Source of the DNA: Vibrio mimicus
Lineage (GTDB): Bacteria; Pseudomonadota; Gammaproteobacteria; Enterobacterales; Vibrionaceae
NCBI RefSeq assembly: GCF_019048845.1
Contig: NZ_CP077425.1
Span: 1,018,653-1,082,652 of the forward strand
Direction: 5' to 3'
DNA: 64,000 nt
The position numbers were made by a program, and so were the translations under genes. Below, one piece after another: positions 16,056 to 26,438 of the stretch. Each line of letters begins with the position of its first letter. Position 1 is the stretch's first letter. The notes below the pieces were generated by a model that saw only the letters and a program-made list of their open reading frames with translations, did not search any database and was not told the DNA's origin.

Positions 16056-16538
16056 TTGGAACTACAACAGTTAAATCAGCGCCATCTTAAATGCTTGCTC
16101 GACCATATTTGCCTTGACTCAGAATTGACGTTTTGTGAAGGGGCTGTGCCACCAAAGCATGTTCTGATCCGTTCTTATGAGCAGCTCCAAAACTCAAAAG
16201 CTGAAATTTGGTCATTACCCTACATGATGTCAGTGGGCAATAATGTCGTTGGTTTCTGTGGCTTCAAAGATGAACCTCAAGATGGTGAAGTTGAAATTGG
16301 ATACAATGTTTCGCCTTATAAACAAGGTCGAGGATTTGCAAAATTGGCAGTCAATCAACTTTGTCAGTTAGCGTTTAATATGGATTCAATTGAAAGTGTT
16401 GTGGCTTTGATTTCATCGGCGAACCTCGCTTCGTTGAATGTCGTACGAGCCAACAACTTTGTTTTCATTGGTTTTGTGGTTGATAGCGACAATGAAAAAT
16501 TGGAAAAATGGGTGCTACAGCGTGCATCCTGTGCCTAA
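16056..16538 (+). CDS. GNAT family N-acetyltransferase
   Basis: 160 aa from TTG 16056, with AGGGTGGA directly upstream; no ATG fits. GNAT fold: beta strands VEIGYNVSPYKQGRGFAKLA (acetyl-CoA loop QGRGFA, motif A), helix AVNQLCQLAF, then NLASLNVVRANNFVFIGF (motif B). Closest in layout to RimJ/RimL-type acetyltransferases; substrate unknown. Stop codon TAA starts attC 20. Confidence 0.88.
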   Translation: MELQQLNQRHLKCLLDHICLDSELTFCEGAVPPKHVLIRSYEQLQNSKAEIWSLPYMMSVGNNVVGFCGFKDEPQDGEVEIGYNVSPYKQGRGFAKLAVNQLCQLAFNMDSIESVVALISSANLASLNVVRANNFVFIGFVVDSDNEKLEKWVLQRASCA

Positions 16539-16658
16539 CAAACGCCTCAAGAGGGACTGTCAACGCGCGGCGTTTCCAGTCCCATTGAGCCGCGGTGGTT
16601 ATGGTTGTTGTGTTTGAGTTTTGTGTTAATGCGTTGCCAGCCCCTTAGGCGGGCGTTA
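16536..16658 (+). repeat. attC 20
   Basis: Main type; ends pair over 12 bp (GTTAGGCACAGG). Confidence 0.97.
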
Positions 16659-16671
16659 GCCGTTTGAAAAC

Positions 16672-16704
16672 TTGCTATGCTCAGAGTGATAGAATAGTAT
16701 CACT
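16672..16704 (+). promoter_or_regulatory. Promoter and palindromic operator of phd-parE
   Basis: TTGCTA (16672-16677) is 17 bp from TAGTAT (16695-16700). A perfect 7-bp inverted repeat AGTGATA/TATCACT (16685-16704, 6-bp spacer) covers the -10 element. This is what is expected for autorepression by the antitoxin. Inference from sequence only. Confidence 0.65.
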
Positions 16705-16729
16705 TCAGTGTTTCTTTGGAGCAGCTCAA

Positions 16730-16987
16730 ATGAAAGTAGAACTTGTGACGTCACTAAAACGTCAGGCCACTAAGATCCTTGCCGATCTTCATGATACGAA
16801 AGAGCCAGTATTGATAACTGAGCACGGAAAACCGTCAGCTTACCTTATTGATGTAGACGACTATGAATTTATGCAAAATCGTTTAGCGATCCTGGAAGGT
16901 ATTACTCGTGGAGAGCGAGCTCTAGCGGATGGCAAAGTGGTCAGCCATCAAGATGCTAAGGACAGAATGTCAAAATGGCTGAAATAA
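16730..16987 (+). CDS. Phd/YefM family antitoxin
   Basis: 85 aa from ATG 16730, after TTGGAGC; longer readings start in the operator and are rejected. N-terminus KVELVTSLKRQATKILADLHDTKEPVLITEHGKPSAYLIDVDDYE is the Phd/YefM DNA-binding dimer fold. The C-terminal helix is amphipathic and binds the toxin in this family. First gene of a coupled pair, overlapping the toxin gene by 13 bases. Confidence 0.9.
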   Translation: MKVELVTSLKRQATKILADLHDTKEPVLITEHGKPSAYLIDVDDYEFMQNRLAILEGITRGERALADGKVVSHQDAKDRMSKWLK

Positions 16988-17277
16988 TTTGGACGGAGCC
17001 GGCTCTATCCGACCTGAATGATATTGCTGAATACATCGCGCTTGAAAATGTCGTGGCTGCTAAACAACTCGTGCAAACCGTTTTTACAAAAGTTGAACGT
17101 TTGGCCGATTTTCCAGAGTCTGGGCGCGTCCCTTTAGAACTAGAACACCTCAATTATCGTGAAGTCGTTGTAAATCCGTGTCGTGTTTTCTATAAGTATG
17201 ATGATGCAAAGGTTCGTATTCTTTTTGTTATGCGTGCGGAGCGAGATTTGCGTCGGTTAATGCTTACGAAACAGTAG
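16975..17277 (+). CDS. RelE/ParE superfamily toxin
   Basis: 100 aa from ATG 16975. Signature of ParE-like toxins: IIWTEPALSDLNDIAEYIALEN, FPESGRVPLELE, YREVVVNPCRVFYKYDD and ILFVMRAERDLRRLM. ParE members inhibit gyrase and RelE members cleave mRNA; the sequence alone does not decide, though the N-terminal helix pair favours ParE. Controlled by the upstream antitoxin. Confidence 0.9.
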   Translation: MAEIIWTEPALSDLNDIAEYIALENVVAAKQLVQTVFTKVERLADFPESGRVPLELEHLNYREVVVNPCRVFYKYDDAKVRILFVMRAERDLRRLMLTKQ

Positions 17278-17294
17278 GTTTGAAAAAAAACGGC

Positions 17295-17417
17295 TAACAA
17301 ACGCCTCAAGAGGGACTGTCAACGCGTGGCGTATCCAGTCCCATTGAGCTGCGGTGGTTACAGTTGTTGTGTTTGAGTTTGGTGTTAATGCGTTGCCAGC
17401 CCCTTAGGCGGGCGTTA
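17295..17417 (+). repeat. attC 21
   Basis: Main type, with GCGTATCCAG; ends pair over 11 bp (GTTAGCCGTTT). Confidence 0.97.
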
Positions 17418-17830
17418 GCTTCTTAAAGGCTAGAATCATCAAAATCTAAGCTCAATTGTTCTTAAAACTCAGCTTCTAGCGTTCAAATCGCACAATTTGG
17501 CTTTCGAGTTTTCTGATGCTTATTTGGTAGAAAGTGTGGAATGCTCAGCAGTTTCAAAGTCGTTGAAAACCATCAAACCTCGATGCTTCAATGTTGTTGG
17601 ATGCTCCACTCGGAAAGTTTGGTTTCACAAAAGGCCGTATCATCGCTGTGATCTGGCTTTCTTTGTCGCGGACTCTTAACCGTGGCCAACTTAGCCTTGA
17701 CCGTTTTGAGTTTTGGCAGCCAGCTTCACCGCTTTTGGCGTTGGACGTGTGTTTGTGTGATGCTTTTGCGTAAAATGGATTTCAAGCAAATGTGTTTAGA
17801 AAATCATTGTTAAACAATAGGCTACGAAGC
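17418..17830 (+). other. ORF-less cassette, family A (A-prime), copy 6
   Basis: About 413 bp. The 60-codon frame is intact at 17591-17773 (MLLDAPLGKFGF ... CLCDAFA). No ribosome-binding site seen before it. Confidence 0.82.
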
Positions 17831-17952
17831 TAACAAACGCCTCAAGAGGGACTGTCAACGCGTGGCGTTTCCAGTCCCATTGAGCCGCGGTGGTTACGTT
17901 GTTGTGCTTGAGTTTGGTTGTTATGCGTTGCCAGCCCCTTAGGCGGGCGTTA
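17831..17952 (+). repeat. attC 22
   Basis: Main type; ends pair over 9 bp (GTTAGCTTC). Confidence 0.97.
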
Positions 17953-17973
17953 TGTGAATATGGAGAATTAAGT

Positions 17974-18321
17974 ATGAATCGAGCTCAGAGAGCACAGCAG
18001 TTGTGGAGTCTTCTAGTTGTTTCAGCTACTAGTCGCCAAGTTTTAACATATGATCTAGTTGCAAAAGCAACAGGAGTTGTTCGTCCTAGCATCGGTGATT
18101 TTTTACGACCAATTCAGCAATATTGCACCGAAAATAAGCTTCCTCCACTGACTAGCTTAGTTGTAAGTGAACTGACAGGTTTACCCGGTGAGGGTTTTAT
18201 CGCAGCATCCGACGTTCCATTGACGCATGTTCGAGTTTTTCAATTTGATTGGCTAAATACAAGAGCACCAACAGAGGAACAATTAGCTGACTCTTACACT
18301 AGAGCACCAGACGCGCGTTAA
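17974..18321 (+). CDS. Small conserved protein, unknown
   Basis: 115 aa from ATG 17974, after TGGAGAA. Helical N-terminus (NRAQRAQQLWSLLVVSATSRQ), a segment like a small helix-turn-helix (LVAKATGVVRPSIGDFLRPIQQYC), then the distinctive PPLTSLVVSELTGLPGEGFIA. I recognise the pattern as a widespread bacterial hypothetical family, but know no function. The helix-turn-helix idea is inference. Confidence 0.75.
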   Translation: MNRAQRAQQLWSLLVVSATSRQVLTYDLVAKATGVVRPSIGDFLRPIQQYCTENKLPPLTSLVVSELTGLPGEGFIAASDVPLTHVRVFQFDWLNTRAPTEEQLADSYTRAPDAR

Positions 18322-18327
18322 TTCACA

Positions 18328-18447
18328 TAACAAACTGTTCAAGAGGGATTCGCAACGCGTGGCATTTTCAATATGCGTTGGTTTAAGTGATTAAGGTGGT
18401 GTGCGGTGGCTTCGGTACTGCGTTGCTCACCCCTTAACAGGGCGTTA
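18328..18447 (+). repeat. attC 23 (divergent type)
   Basis: Starts TAACAAACTGTTCAAGAGGG and ends CACCCCTTAACAGGGCGTTA. Ends pair over 11 bp (GTTATGTGAAT). Confidence 0.93.
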
Positions 18448-18495
18448 GTTGCATTAATAAGCGCAATGGTTAGTTTCAATCTTTAGAGTGTATGA

Positions 18496-18834
18496 ATGAG
18501 TAATCGAGCATATTTAATTTTTTGCATAGTAGGATTTGGGTTGTTTATGATCGTGAATGCACTAAAAAAAGAAGAGTACTTTTCAGGGACTGTACACTCT
18601 GCTGAATGTGTAGAAACAGGAAAATCACAAATATCTGTTGCGCTTACGGTATCTAACGGTAATAGAAAAGGCACATTCCATTTCGCTTTGAAAGACTATT
18701 TGTGCCCTGACTCGCTCTCTTTATTTCAACCTGGAAGCAATGTAAATATTAAATTCAAATCACTAAATGGTTGGTTTCACAATGTTGAAAAAATTAGTTT
18801 AGATGGAAAAGATATGCGTCTGCGTGGTAGCTAG
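18496..18834 (+). CDS. Single-pass membrane protein, unknown
   Basis: 112 aa from ATG 18496; the ATG at 18492 gives only three codons. One N-terminal hydrophobic helix (AYLIFCIVGFGLFMIVNAL), then a beta-rich domain of about 85 residues with two Cys (AECVETG, DYLCPDS) that could form a disulphide if periplasmic. No family recognised. Confidence 0.7.
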   Translation: MSNRAYLIFCIVGFGLFMIVNALKKEEYFSGTVHSAECVETGKSQISVALTVSNGNRKGTFHFALKDYLCPDSLSLFQPGSNVNIKFKSLNGWFHNVEKISLDGKDMRLRGS

Positions 18835-18865
18835 CTGTTAACTTACCTTGCGTGTGATATGCAAC

Positions 18866-18987
18866 TAACAAAGCATTCAAGAGGGATTCACAACGTTTGG
18901 CAGTTTTGGTTTGAGTTAGCTTTAGTGTTTACGGCACAATGATTTAGGTTGGGTGGAATGCGTTGTTCACCCCTTAATGCGGCGTTA
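18866..18987 (+). repeat. attC 24 (divergent type)
   Basis: Starts TAACAAAGCATTCAAGAGGG and ends CACCCCTTAATGCGGCGTTA. Ends pair over 11 bp (GTTAGTTGCAT). Confidence 0.93.
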
Positions 18988-19185
18988 TGTGATAAGGAGG
19001 CAATTTGAGTTCGGGTAAACCTATTAGAGTTGTGGTAGAAACAGTATCTAGAGTGGAAAGCGATTGGGTTACAATCCTATCGGCCTTACTTGTTCCTATT
19101 CTGACTATCATTGTAGTGGCATAGTGAATTTGGCCACCTGATTAGAGCTGTTATGATTGCAACCATAGCAGCATTAGGTGACGAA

Positions 19186-20375
<1,190 letters not shown>

Positions 20376-20792
20376 CCACTACACATTGGTATCTATGTTG
20401 CGTACCAACAATATGTAATTAATAGACAGAGGTTGAACCATGAAACCTATGAGAGAAGATTAGCAGTTTACAAGGCCGTTCAGTTACACCTTTCTAAGAC
20501 GGTTCAAATGGGTAGAACTACTTATCAAGATGCTTTGAAGTTTAACTCTGAGGCATCAGAGGCTGCCTTTTTATTCGATTCTGAAATTTCTGACCTTATT
20601 TCAAAAATATACAAACAATCGATATCAATGGCTTCTTATAATGAAAAACTGTATCCAAGTGGTGGAGGTCAAGGCCTTCCTATTGGAGATAAGCGAAATG
20701 AAGTTGCTGAAAAAGAGTCAGAGTTGCTTCAATGGCATATGGATACTTTATCTGAGCTAAAATCGATTTTTCACCCACATATGAAAATCACA

Positions 20793-20914
20793 TAACAAAC
20801 GCCTCAAGAGGGACTGTCAACGCGTGGCGTTTCCAGTCCCATTGAGCCGCGGTGGTTTCGGTTGTTGTGTTTGAGTTTAGTGTTATACGTTGCCAGCCCC
20901 TTAGGCGGGCGTTA
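20793..20914 (+). repeat. attC 25
   Basis: Main type; ends pair over 10 bp (GTTATGTGAT). Overlaps the stop codon of the split gene. Confidence 0.97.
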
Positions 20915-20931
20915 AGTTTATGGAGTAAAGA

Positions 20932-21747
20932 GTGGATATAGCAAAATGTACGTTAGATGGTAACACGTATAATGCGGTAGATTTTTCACAGTTGCCGCCA
21001 AACGAAATGTCTGAGAAGCGACAAAATTTAGTATGTACTGAATGTGAAAAAGATGCTTTTTTCCGAAAGGCATCTCGGACAGGTCAAGCAGCTTGTTTTG
21101 GAGCTAGGCCGCATGAAGCTGATTGCTCTTTTGCTTCAGCAGAGACTCAAAGAGTGGAAAATGAGGGCGGAGATGAAGACCGCATCAGAAATCCAGGCCT
21201 GAACATTGTCATTGACTTAAATTATGGTGCAGCACCAAGAGTAAATACGGATGTTGAGCCAAATAATCAGGAAGGTAGCAATGAGGGGCGTGGCCGTCAT
21301 GTTGGCAACAGTCCTCGCCCTAATGCAAATATGCAAAGGCGCTTAAGCACACTTCTACGTAACCTAATTAACTCAGAAGAATTTAGAAACTCTCACCAAC
21401 AAATCACTCTCGGTGAAAATGAGCCAACGACAGTGGCTAATTTTTTCGTTAACTTTGCCGACGTAGATGATCAGCATGACTATCAATTCCATGGTTATTG
21501 GGGGCTACTAGCTGATGCTCGATTGGGAAATAACGGCAATCTGTGGCTAAATTCGGGTGGTCGGGGAAATATCAGTTGTTTAATTCGGGCAGAAAATGTG
21601 GATGCATTTTATCAGCGACATAATATTGATGATGTTGAAGATTTTGCAGGAGCATATCTTTTAATCCTTGGTGAAAAGAATACATCGCAAAATGGTAAGC
21701 CTTACGTTGTGGCCAGTGGGTTAGAGCGAGTGGCGCTGCAAAGATAA
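20932..21747 (+). CDS. Zinc-finger protein, CoiA-like N-terminus
   Basis: 271 aa from GTG 20932, after GGAGTAAAG. Residues 30-65 hold C35-x2-C38 ... H61-x3-C65 (VCTECEKDAFFRKA ... GARPHEADC), resembling the zinc site seen before CoiA-type nuclease domains. A low-complexity, Asn/Gly-rich linker (about 85-140) follows. The C-terminal domain (about 140-271) has LRNLINSEEF and YLLILGEKNTSQNGKPYVVAS and belongs to no family I can name. Possibly nucleic-acid binding. No catalytic motif seen. Confidence 0.72.
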   Translation: MDIAKCTLDGNTYNAVDFSQLPPNEMSEKRQNLVCTECEKDAFFRKASRTGQAACFGARPHEADCSFASAETQRVENEGGDEDRIRNPGLNIVIDLNYGAAPRVNTDVEPNNQEGSNEGRGRHVGNSPRPNANMQRRLSTLLRNLINSEEFRNSHQQITLGENEPTTVANFFVNFADVDDQHDYQFHGYWGLLADARLGNNGNLWLNSGGRGNISCLIRAENVDAFYQRHNIDDVEDFAGAYLLILGEKNTSQNGKPYVVASGLERVALQR

Positions 21748-21750
21748 ACT

Positions 21751-21872
21751 TAACAAACGCCTCAAGAGGGACTGTCAACGCGTGGCGTTTCCAGTCCCAA
21801 TGAGCCGCGGTGGTTACAGTTGTTGTGTTTAAGTTTAGTGTTATGCGTTGCCAGCCCCTTAGGCGGGCGTTA
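21751..21872 (+). repeat. attC 26
   Basis: Main type; ends pair over 11 bp (GTTAAGTTTAT). Confidence 0.97.
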
Positions 21873-21909
21873 GCTTAAATATGAACAAAATTTAACTAGG
21901 TTAGAAGGT

Positions 21910-22617
21910 ATGTCAAAGACAAAGAAGAGAACTTCAAGGAATCCTTCAAAGAAAGTTTTCCGGCAAGCTCCTGCTGTGAATCAGCCTTCTCGACTTAAAA
22001 AGCTTTGGGCCTTTTTGATTGGCAGTGGCTTATTGTTAGTATCGTTTCAGGTTTCGTTTAACTATATTAATGAAAGCGTGGCTATCTCGTTCACAAGACC
22101 TTTAAATTCCGGTTACGAATTCAAAGCAACCAACAGTAGTCCAATAGATTATACCGTTGAAAAACTTAGGATTTATCCAGACTATAAGCAAGAAGTCATT
22201 TTTACTATTACAAAAGATATTCTTGTTGAATTACCAATAGATGGAGCTGGTTTTTCCATGCCAGGTGGTAATGAAACATACATTCCTGCGTACGAGTTTA
22301 AAGAGTTAGATGGTGTTGAGATTGAATCAAACAGTAGTGAAGTGTTTAGGATTCCGCCGCTATCAGCTCGGGATTATTATAAGCCAGCGGCAATGATAGT
22401 CTTTATCGAATATGAGGTAATGCCAACTAGCTCATTTATAAATGCTTTTCATAGAAAGCTAGCTAGTTTGGGGTGGATAAATCCAGTTACAAAGAACAAG
22501 TATTTAGTTTCAGGTGACTATTGGACACGAATAAGTTTGAATTCTGAAACATCGGCTTTGGAAGCGGCCTGTAGGGATACAGAATGGTTTTCTAAAAGTT
22601 CAAAGTGCAAAATTTAA
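21910..22617 (+). CDS. Signal-anchored membrane protein, unknown
   Basis: 235 aa from ATG 21910. Very basic N-terminus (about 34 residues, KTKKRTSRNPSKK), one transmembrane helix (LWAFLIGSGLLLVSFQVSF), then a beta-rich periplasmic domain of about 180 residues with an immunoglobulin-like look (YEFKATNSSPIDYTVEKLRI). C-terminal pair of Cys (AACRDTEW, SKCKI) may form a disulphide. No family recognised. Confidence 0.72.
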   Translation: MSKTKKRTSRNPSKKVFRQAPAVNQPSRLKKLWAFLIGSGLLLVSFQVSFNYINESVAISFTRPLNSGYEFKATNSSPIDYTVEKLRIYPDYKQEVIFTITKDILVELPIDGAGFSMPGGNETYIPAYEFKELDGVEIESNSSEVFRIPPLSARDYYKPAAMIVFIEYEVMPTSSFINAFHRKLASLGWINPVTKNKYLVSGDYWTRISLNSETSALEAACRDTEWFSKSSKCKI

Positions 22618-22619
22618 GC

Positions 22620-22741
22620 TAACAAACGCCTCAAGAGGGACTGTCAACGCGCGGCGTTTCCAGTCCCATTGAGCCGCGGTGGTTGCAGTTGTTGTGTTTG
22701 AGTTTAGTGGTATGCGTTGCCAGCCCCTTAGGCGGGCGTTA
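22620..22741 (+). repeat. attC 27
   Basis: Main type; ends pair over 12 bp (GTTAGCTTAAAT). Confidence 0.97.
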
Positions 22742-22757
22742 GTTGCAAGGAATAGAA

Positions 22758-23159
22758 ATGGAGAAATTTGGCATATTATTGACTAGCTTGTGGTTTCTGC
22801 TTCTTTGCGGTTTGGTTGCTTTGAAATGGGATGATGCCGTTTCTATGTCTCTAAACGAATGGGGAGATTTTCTTGCAGGGGTTACAGCACCAATTGCATT
22901 TCTATGGTTAATTATTGGGTATATGTTGCAACGAAAAGAGTTGAGCTTAAATAGCGAGGCTCTATGGTTAACTCAAAAAGAAGTTGAGCGTCAAGCAAAT
23001 GAATTAGAGAAACAAAGTGGTTATCAATCTACACAAGCGAAGCTAGCGAGTGCACAGTATAGAAAAATTAAATTTGATAGGTTAAAAGAAAGGCGGCAAA
23101 CCATGTTTTCACTGTCATCAGTCAGAGAAAATGACGAAAGTGCTAAGGAAAGCAACTAA
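22758..23159 (+). CDS. Two-helix membrane protein with coiled coil, unknown
   Basis: 133 aa from ATG 22758 (AAGGA 7 bases upstream). Two hydrophobic helices (GILLTSLWFLLLCGLVAL and GVTAPIAFLWLIIGYML), then an amphipathic region KEVERQANELEKQ likely to form a coiled coil, and a basic tail. The topology is like small phage or plasmid membrane proteins. Function unknown. TAA overlaps attC 28. Confidence 0.72.
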   Translation: MEKFGILLTSLWFLLLCGLVALKWDDAVSMSLNEWGDFLAGVTAPIAFLWLIIGYMLQRKELSLNSEALWLTQKEVERQANELEKQSGYQSTQAKLASAQYRKIKFDRLKERRQTMFSLSSVRENDESAKESN

Positions 23160-23279
23160 CAAACGCCTCAAGTGGGACTGTCAACGCGTGGCGTTTCCAG
23201 TCCCATTGAGCCGCGGTGGTTTCGGTTGTTGTGTTTGAGTCTAGTGGTAATGCGTTGTCAGCCCCTTAGGCGGGCGTTA
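23157..23279 (+). repeat. attC 28
   Basis: Main type, with CAAGTGGGACTG; ends pair over 9 bp (GTTAGTTGC). Confidence 0.97.
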
Positions 23280-23344
23280 GCCAACTGATTTAGAGTAATG
23301 ACAGTTACGAGAATGTTTCTTTTTGAATTATTTAGGAGTTGAAT

Positions 23345-24079
23345 ATGCCAATAAGAGCGGATAATTATTTTAATTTCTATCTTGGAGCTAGTGCGGAATA
23401 TCATGTGATTAGTAAAATTTACATGCATGGATTTGAAGCTTTAAAATATAGCCCTGATATCGGCTTTGACTTGCATGTTTCGAATAAATCTCAAGTATGT
23501 TTTCATAAAGAAGAGCCATTTGCCCTTGATTTGCAAATAAAATCAACATTTTTGGTTGATAACAAAGCGATCTTTTTTCTTAAAAAAGAAGAAGTAGACT
23601 TTCTAGTCAAACAAAAAAACTGTGCTATGGTTTTTTGCAATGTTATAGCTGATTTTTTTAAAGACCCTGAGTCATTTGCTGATTATCGTGGTTGTGAATT
23701 GGAGTATGCTGAGAATAACTTATTAAGTTTCCGTAATCACGTTTATAAATGTCAATACAAAAATACTGATATTAAGTGGCCAGTAGAATGTTGTGACATT
23801 GATGATTTCGAAATGAGTTTGTTTTGGTTGAACTCAAATCAGCTTTGTGAAGCAATTAAAAGAAATGTCCTGCGTGAAATTAGTGCAGATCGCTATATTC
23901 TTCCAATTTTTTATGAAAATAATGTATTGTTTTTTGGTGATAAATCTGATGACACTGAACCCTGTAGAGCAATACAAGAAATTAAGACACTAAAATACCT
24001 CTTGAAAGGGTGTCATGGATCAAAGAGTTTAGGTAGAGGGGCTTTCCTAAGCAAATACGCAGAATATTCAGTTGGCTAA
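23345..24079 (+). CDS. PD-(D/E)XK-like nuclease candidate
   Basis: 244 aa from ATG 23345, after AGGAG. The N-terminus has the order of DUF4365-like PD-(D/E)XK folds: GASAEYHVISKIYMHGFEAL (E18), PDIGFDLHV (D38/D42), then LDLQIKST (Q64-x-K66). The remainder is mixed, with several Cys (VECCDIDDFE), and has no clear homology. Nuclease activity is inference. Single-gene cassette with very AT-rich coding sequence, suggesting recent acquisition. Confidence 0.68.
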   Translation: MPIRADNYFNFYLGASAEYHVISKIYMHGFEALKYSPDIGFDLHVSNKSQVCFHKEEPFALDLQIKSTFLVDNKAIFFLKKEEVDFLVKQKNCAMVFCNVIADFFKDPESFADYRGCELEYAENNLLSFRNHVYKCQYKNTDIKWPVECCDIDDFEMSLFWLNSNQLCEAIKRNVLREISADRYILPIFYENNVLFFGDKSDDTEPCRAIQEIKTLKYLLKGCHGSKSLGRGAFLSKYAEYSVG

Positions 24080-24199
24080 CAAACGCCTCAAGAGGGACTG
24101 TCAACGCGTGGCGTTTCCAGTCCCACTGAGCCGCTGTGGTTTCAGTTGTTGTGTTTGGGTTTAGTGGTAGTGCGTTGCCAGCCCCTTAGGCGGGCGTTA
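24077..24199 (+). repeat. attC 29
   Basis: Main type; ends pair over 13 bp (GTTAGCCAACTGA), the longest match noticed. Confidence 0.97.
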
Positions 24200-24611
24200 G
24201 CTTCTTGAAGCAAAATTCATCAAAGTCTGGGTTTAATTATTCTGAAGATTCAGCTTTTAGCGTTCAAGTTGCACAATTTAGCTTTTGAGTTTTGCCTGAT
24301 GTTGATTTGGTAGAACGTATTGAAATTTCAGCAGTTTCAAAGCCGCTGTAAGCTAACAAACCTCGATGCTTCCAATTTGTTGGATGCTCCACACGGAAAG
24401 TTTGGTTTCACAAAGGCTGCATCATCGCTGAAAGTGTGCTTTCTTTGTCGTGGACTCTTAACCGTGGCCAACTTAACCTTGATCGTTTTGAGTTTTGGCA
24501 GCCAACATCACAGCTTTTGGCGTTGGACGTGTGTTTGCGTGATGCTTTTTCGTAAAATCGCTTTCAAGCAAAAGTGTTTAAAAGTTATTGGGAAACAATA
24601 GGCTACGAAGC
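24200..24611 (+). other. ORF-less cassette, family A (A-prime), copy 7
   Basis: About 412 bp starting CTTCTTGAAGC. The 60-codon frame is frameshifted (CACAAAGGCTGC instead of CACAAAAGGCTGC). No gene supported. Confidence 0.84.
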
Positions 24612-24734
24612 TAACAAACGCCTCAAGAGGGACTGTCAACGCGTAGCGTTTCCAGTCCCATTGAGCCGCGGTGATTACGGCTGTTGTGTTTGAGTTTAGT
24701 GGTAGTGCGTTGCCAGCCCCTTAGGCGGGCGTTA
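24612..24734 (+). repeat. attC 30
   Basis: Main type; ends pair over 9 bp (GTTAGCTTC). Confidence 0.97.
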
Positions 24735-24751
24735 AATGAATTAGGAAACAT

Positions 24752-25630
24752 ATGTACAACGATTTTGTTGCAAAAATTAATATCCGAGTTGAAGCGATAC
24801 TTAATGAGATCGAGACTATCTACAACTTTGATGTGGGTGATGAGTTTGAAATTGGCATCTGTAAACTACTTAAAACCGTCTTACCAGAGAAGTATGGGGT
24901 ATGTAGGGGGCATATAATTACAAAGGATGGTGCTCAAGCCGGAGATGACATTATCATTTATGATAAGCATCGGTTTCCTATCCTCAGAATGCTAAATGAA
25001 GACAGTTTATGGCGTAAGCAATTTATACCGGTAGAAGCGGTATACGCTTATATTGAAGCTAAAAATACACTACATGTTGAAGGCGATATGTCTGATGGTC
25101 AAAGTTTACTGAAAGCCGTTAATCAGGTACATCTAGCTAAAAGTTTAGTTCGTTCACCAAAGCCTATCGGTGATTTCGACCGCTATGTCAAAATTAACTC
25201 CGTTTCTCAAAATGCCTTAGGATGGCCGAAAATCCGCAATCCAATGTATGGATGTATTCTTGCGAGAAATATAAAGTTAAATAGAGCCTCAAGAGAGCAA
25301 TTAGTTGACTCTATTAGATTACACAATGAATGCAATTCGAAAACTAACCCAAGCTTATCTTCTTACGACAATAGTCTTAACTATCCAGACTTAATTATCG
25401 GCGGAAAAGACCACATTATTGTTCCTGCAATAAATGGTCAATTTACGTCCCCTTTTCTTGTCAAAGGAGAGAGTAGTATGAGTTATATTCCTAACATCCA
25501 AGGTAAAGCATTCGGAATTGGATTATCGACAATAATTTATGCACTGAGTTCTATTGATTTGAAAGATATGTATTGGCCTGCAATTATCGCTGATGCCTCT
25601 GGCGCAAATTTGAATAATGCTGAGGAATAA
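24752..25630 (+). CDS. DUF6602-like, PD-(D/E)XK-type protein
   Basis: 292 aa from ATG 24752. The N-terminal domain matches the pattern I know as DUF6602: FEIGICKLLKTVLPEKYGVCRG (E33), GAQAGDDIIIYD (D65/D66), then VEAVYAYIEAKNTL (E102-A-K104). Spacing is that of a PD-(D/E)XK nuclease core. C-terminal half continues with YPDLIIGGKDHIIVPAING and no named domain. Such proteins are common near defence genes. Catalytic activity is not shown. Confidence 0.75.
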   Translation: MYNDFVAKINIRVEAILNEIETIYNFDVGDEFEIGICKLLKTVLPEKYGVCRGHIITKDGAQAGDDIIIYDKHRFPILRMLNEDSLWRKQFIPVEAVYAYIEAKNTLHVEGDMSDGQSLLKAVNQVHLAKSLVRSPKPIGDFDRYVKINSVSQNALGWPKIRNPMYGCILARNIKLNRASREQLVDSIRLHNECNSKTNPSLSSYDNSLNYPDLIIGGKDHIIVPAINGQFTSPFLVKGESSMSYIPNIQGKAFGIGLSTIIYALSSIDLKDMYWPAIIADASGANLNNAEE

Positions 25631-25638
25631 AATTCATT

Positions 25639-25761
25639 TAACAAACGCCTCAAGAGGGACTGTCAACGCGGGGCGTTTCCAGTCCAAATGAGCCGCGGTG
25701 GTTACGGCTGGTGTGGTTGAGTTTAGTGTTAATGCGTTGCCAGCCCCTTAGGCGGGCGTTA
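25639..25761 (+). repeat. attC 31
   Basis: Main type, with CGGGGCG and GTCCAAATG changes; ends pair over 12 bp (GTTAAATGAATT). Confidence 0.97.
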
Positions 25762-26276
25762 TGCTTAATCCATAAAAATCAGTGGTTTGTGGTTGTCGAT
25801 TCCTTTGGCATTTCGTTCAGGTTTTGTCGGCAATTCAATATTGTTTTTCGCTGCCTAATGAAGCGGCAATGTGTCTGGTGCTGTTAATTCTGAGTTATTG
25901 CCTCATTAGGTTTTTGAGTCTGCGCGAGGTTAGTATTGTTGGCTCAAGTCGCTTTGAACAGTCTGGTGTCTTTACTTACAGGCTTAAAGTCTGTCGGCAA
26001 TTGAGCATTGTTTTGCGCTGCCTAATGAAACGGCAATGTGTCTGTCGCTGTAAATTTCAGTGTCATTGCCTCATTCAGTTGTCGTGCCCATTCGTGGTGA
26101 GTTGGTTTGTCGGAGAGGGTTTCCACATTGGCCTAGTTGCTAAATGAAAGCCTGCATTGGTCAGTTCATAGGTAAAAGTTGAGCCAGTTCTAATTCAAGG
26201 AAACTCGGAGTTTGGTCAATGATTTCAGTGGGTTATTCTTCACTGGGTTCAAATGTAAAGCGTTGAAGCTTAAGCA
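25762..26276 (+). other. ORF-less cassette, family B, copy 3
   Basis: About 515 bp. The longest open frame of the family, 121 codons at 25782-26147, is open here because the usual TAA reads TTA. It spans both duplicated units. No ribosome-binding site. Confidence 0.78.
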
Positions 26277-26399
26277 TAACAAACGCCTCAAGAGGGACTG
26301 TCAACGCGCGGCGTTTCCAGTCCCAATGAGCCGCGGTGGTTTCGGTTGTTGTGTTTGAGTTTAGTGGTAATGCGTTGCCAGCCCCTTAGGCGGGCGTTA
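26277..26399 (+). repeat. attC 32
   Basis: Main type; family B ends (GTTATGCTTAA). Confidence 0.97.
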
Positions 26400-26438
26400 T
26401 AAGCAAGTTGAAGTTTGGGCTTTAAAGGAAAGTGAAAA

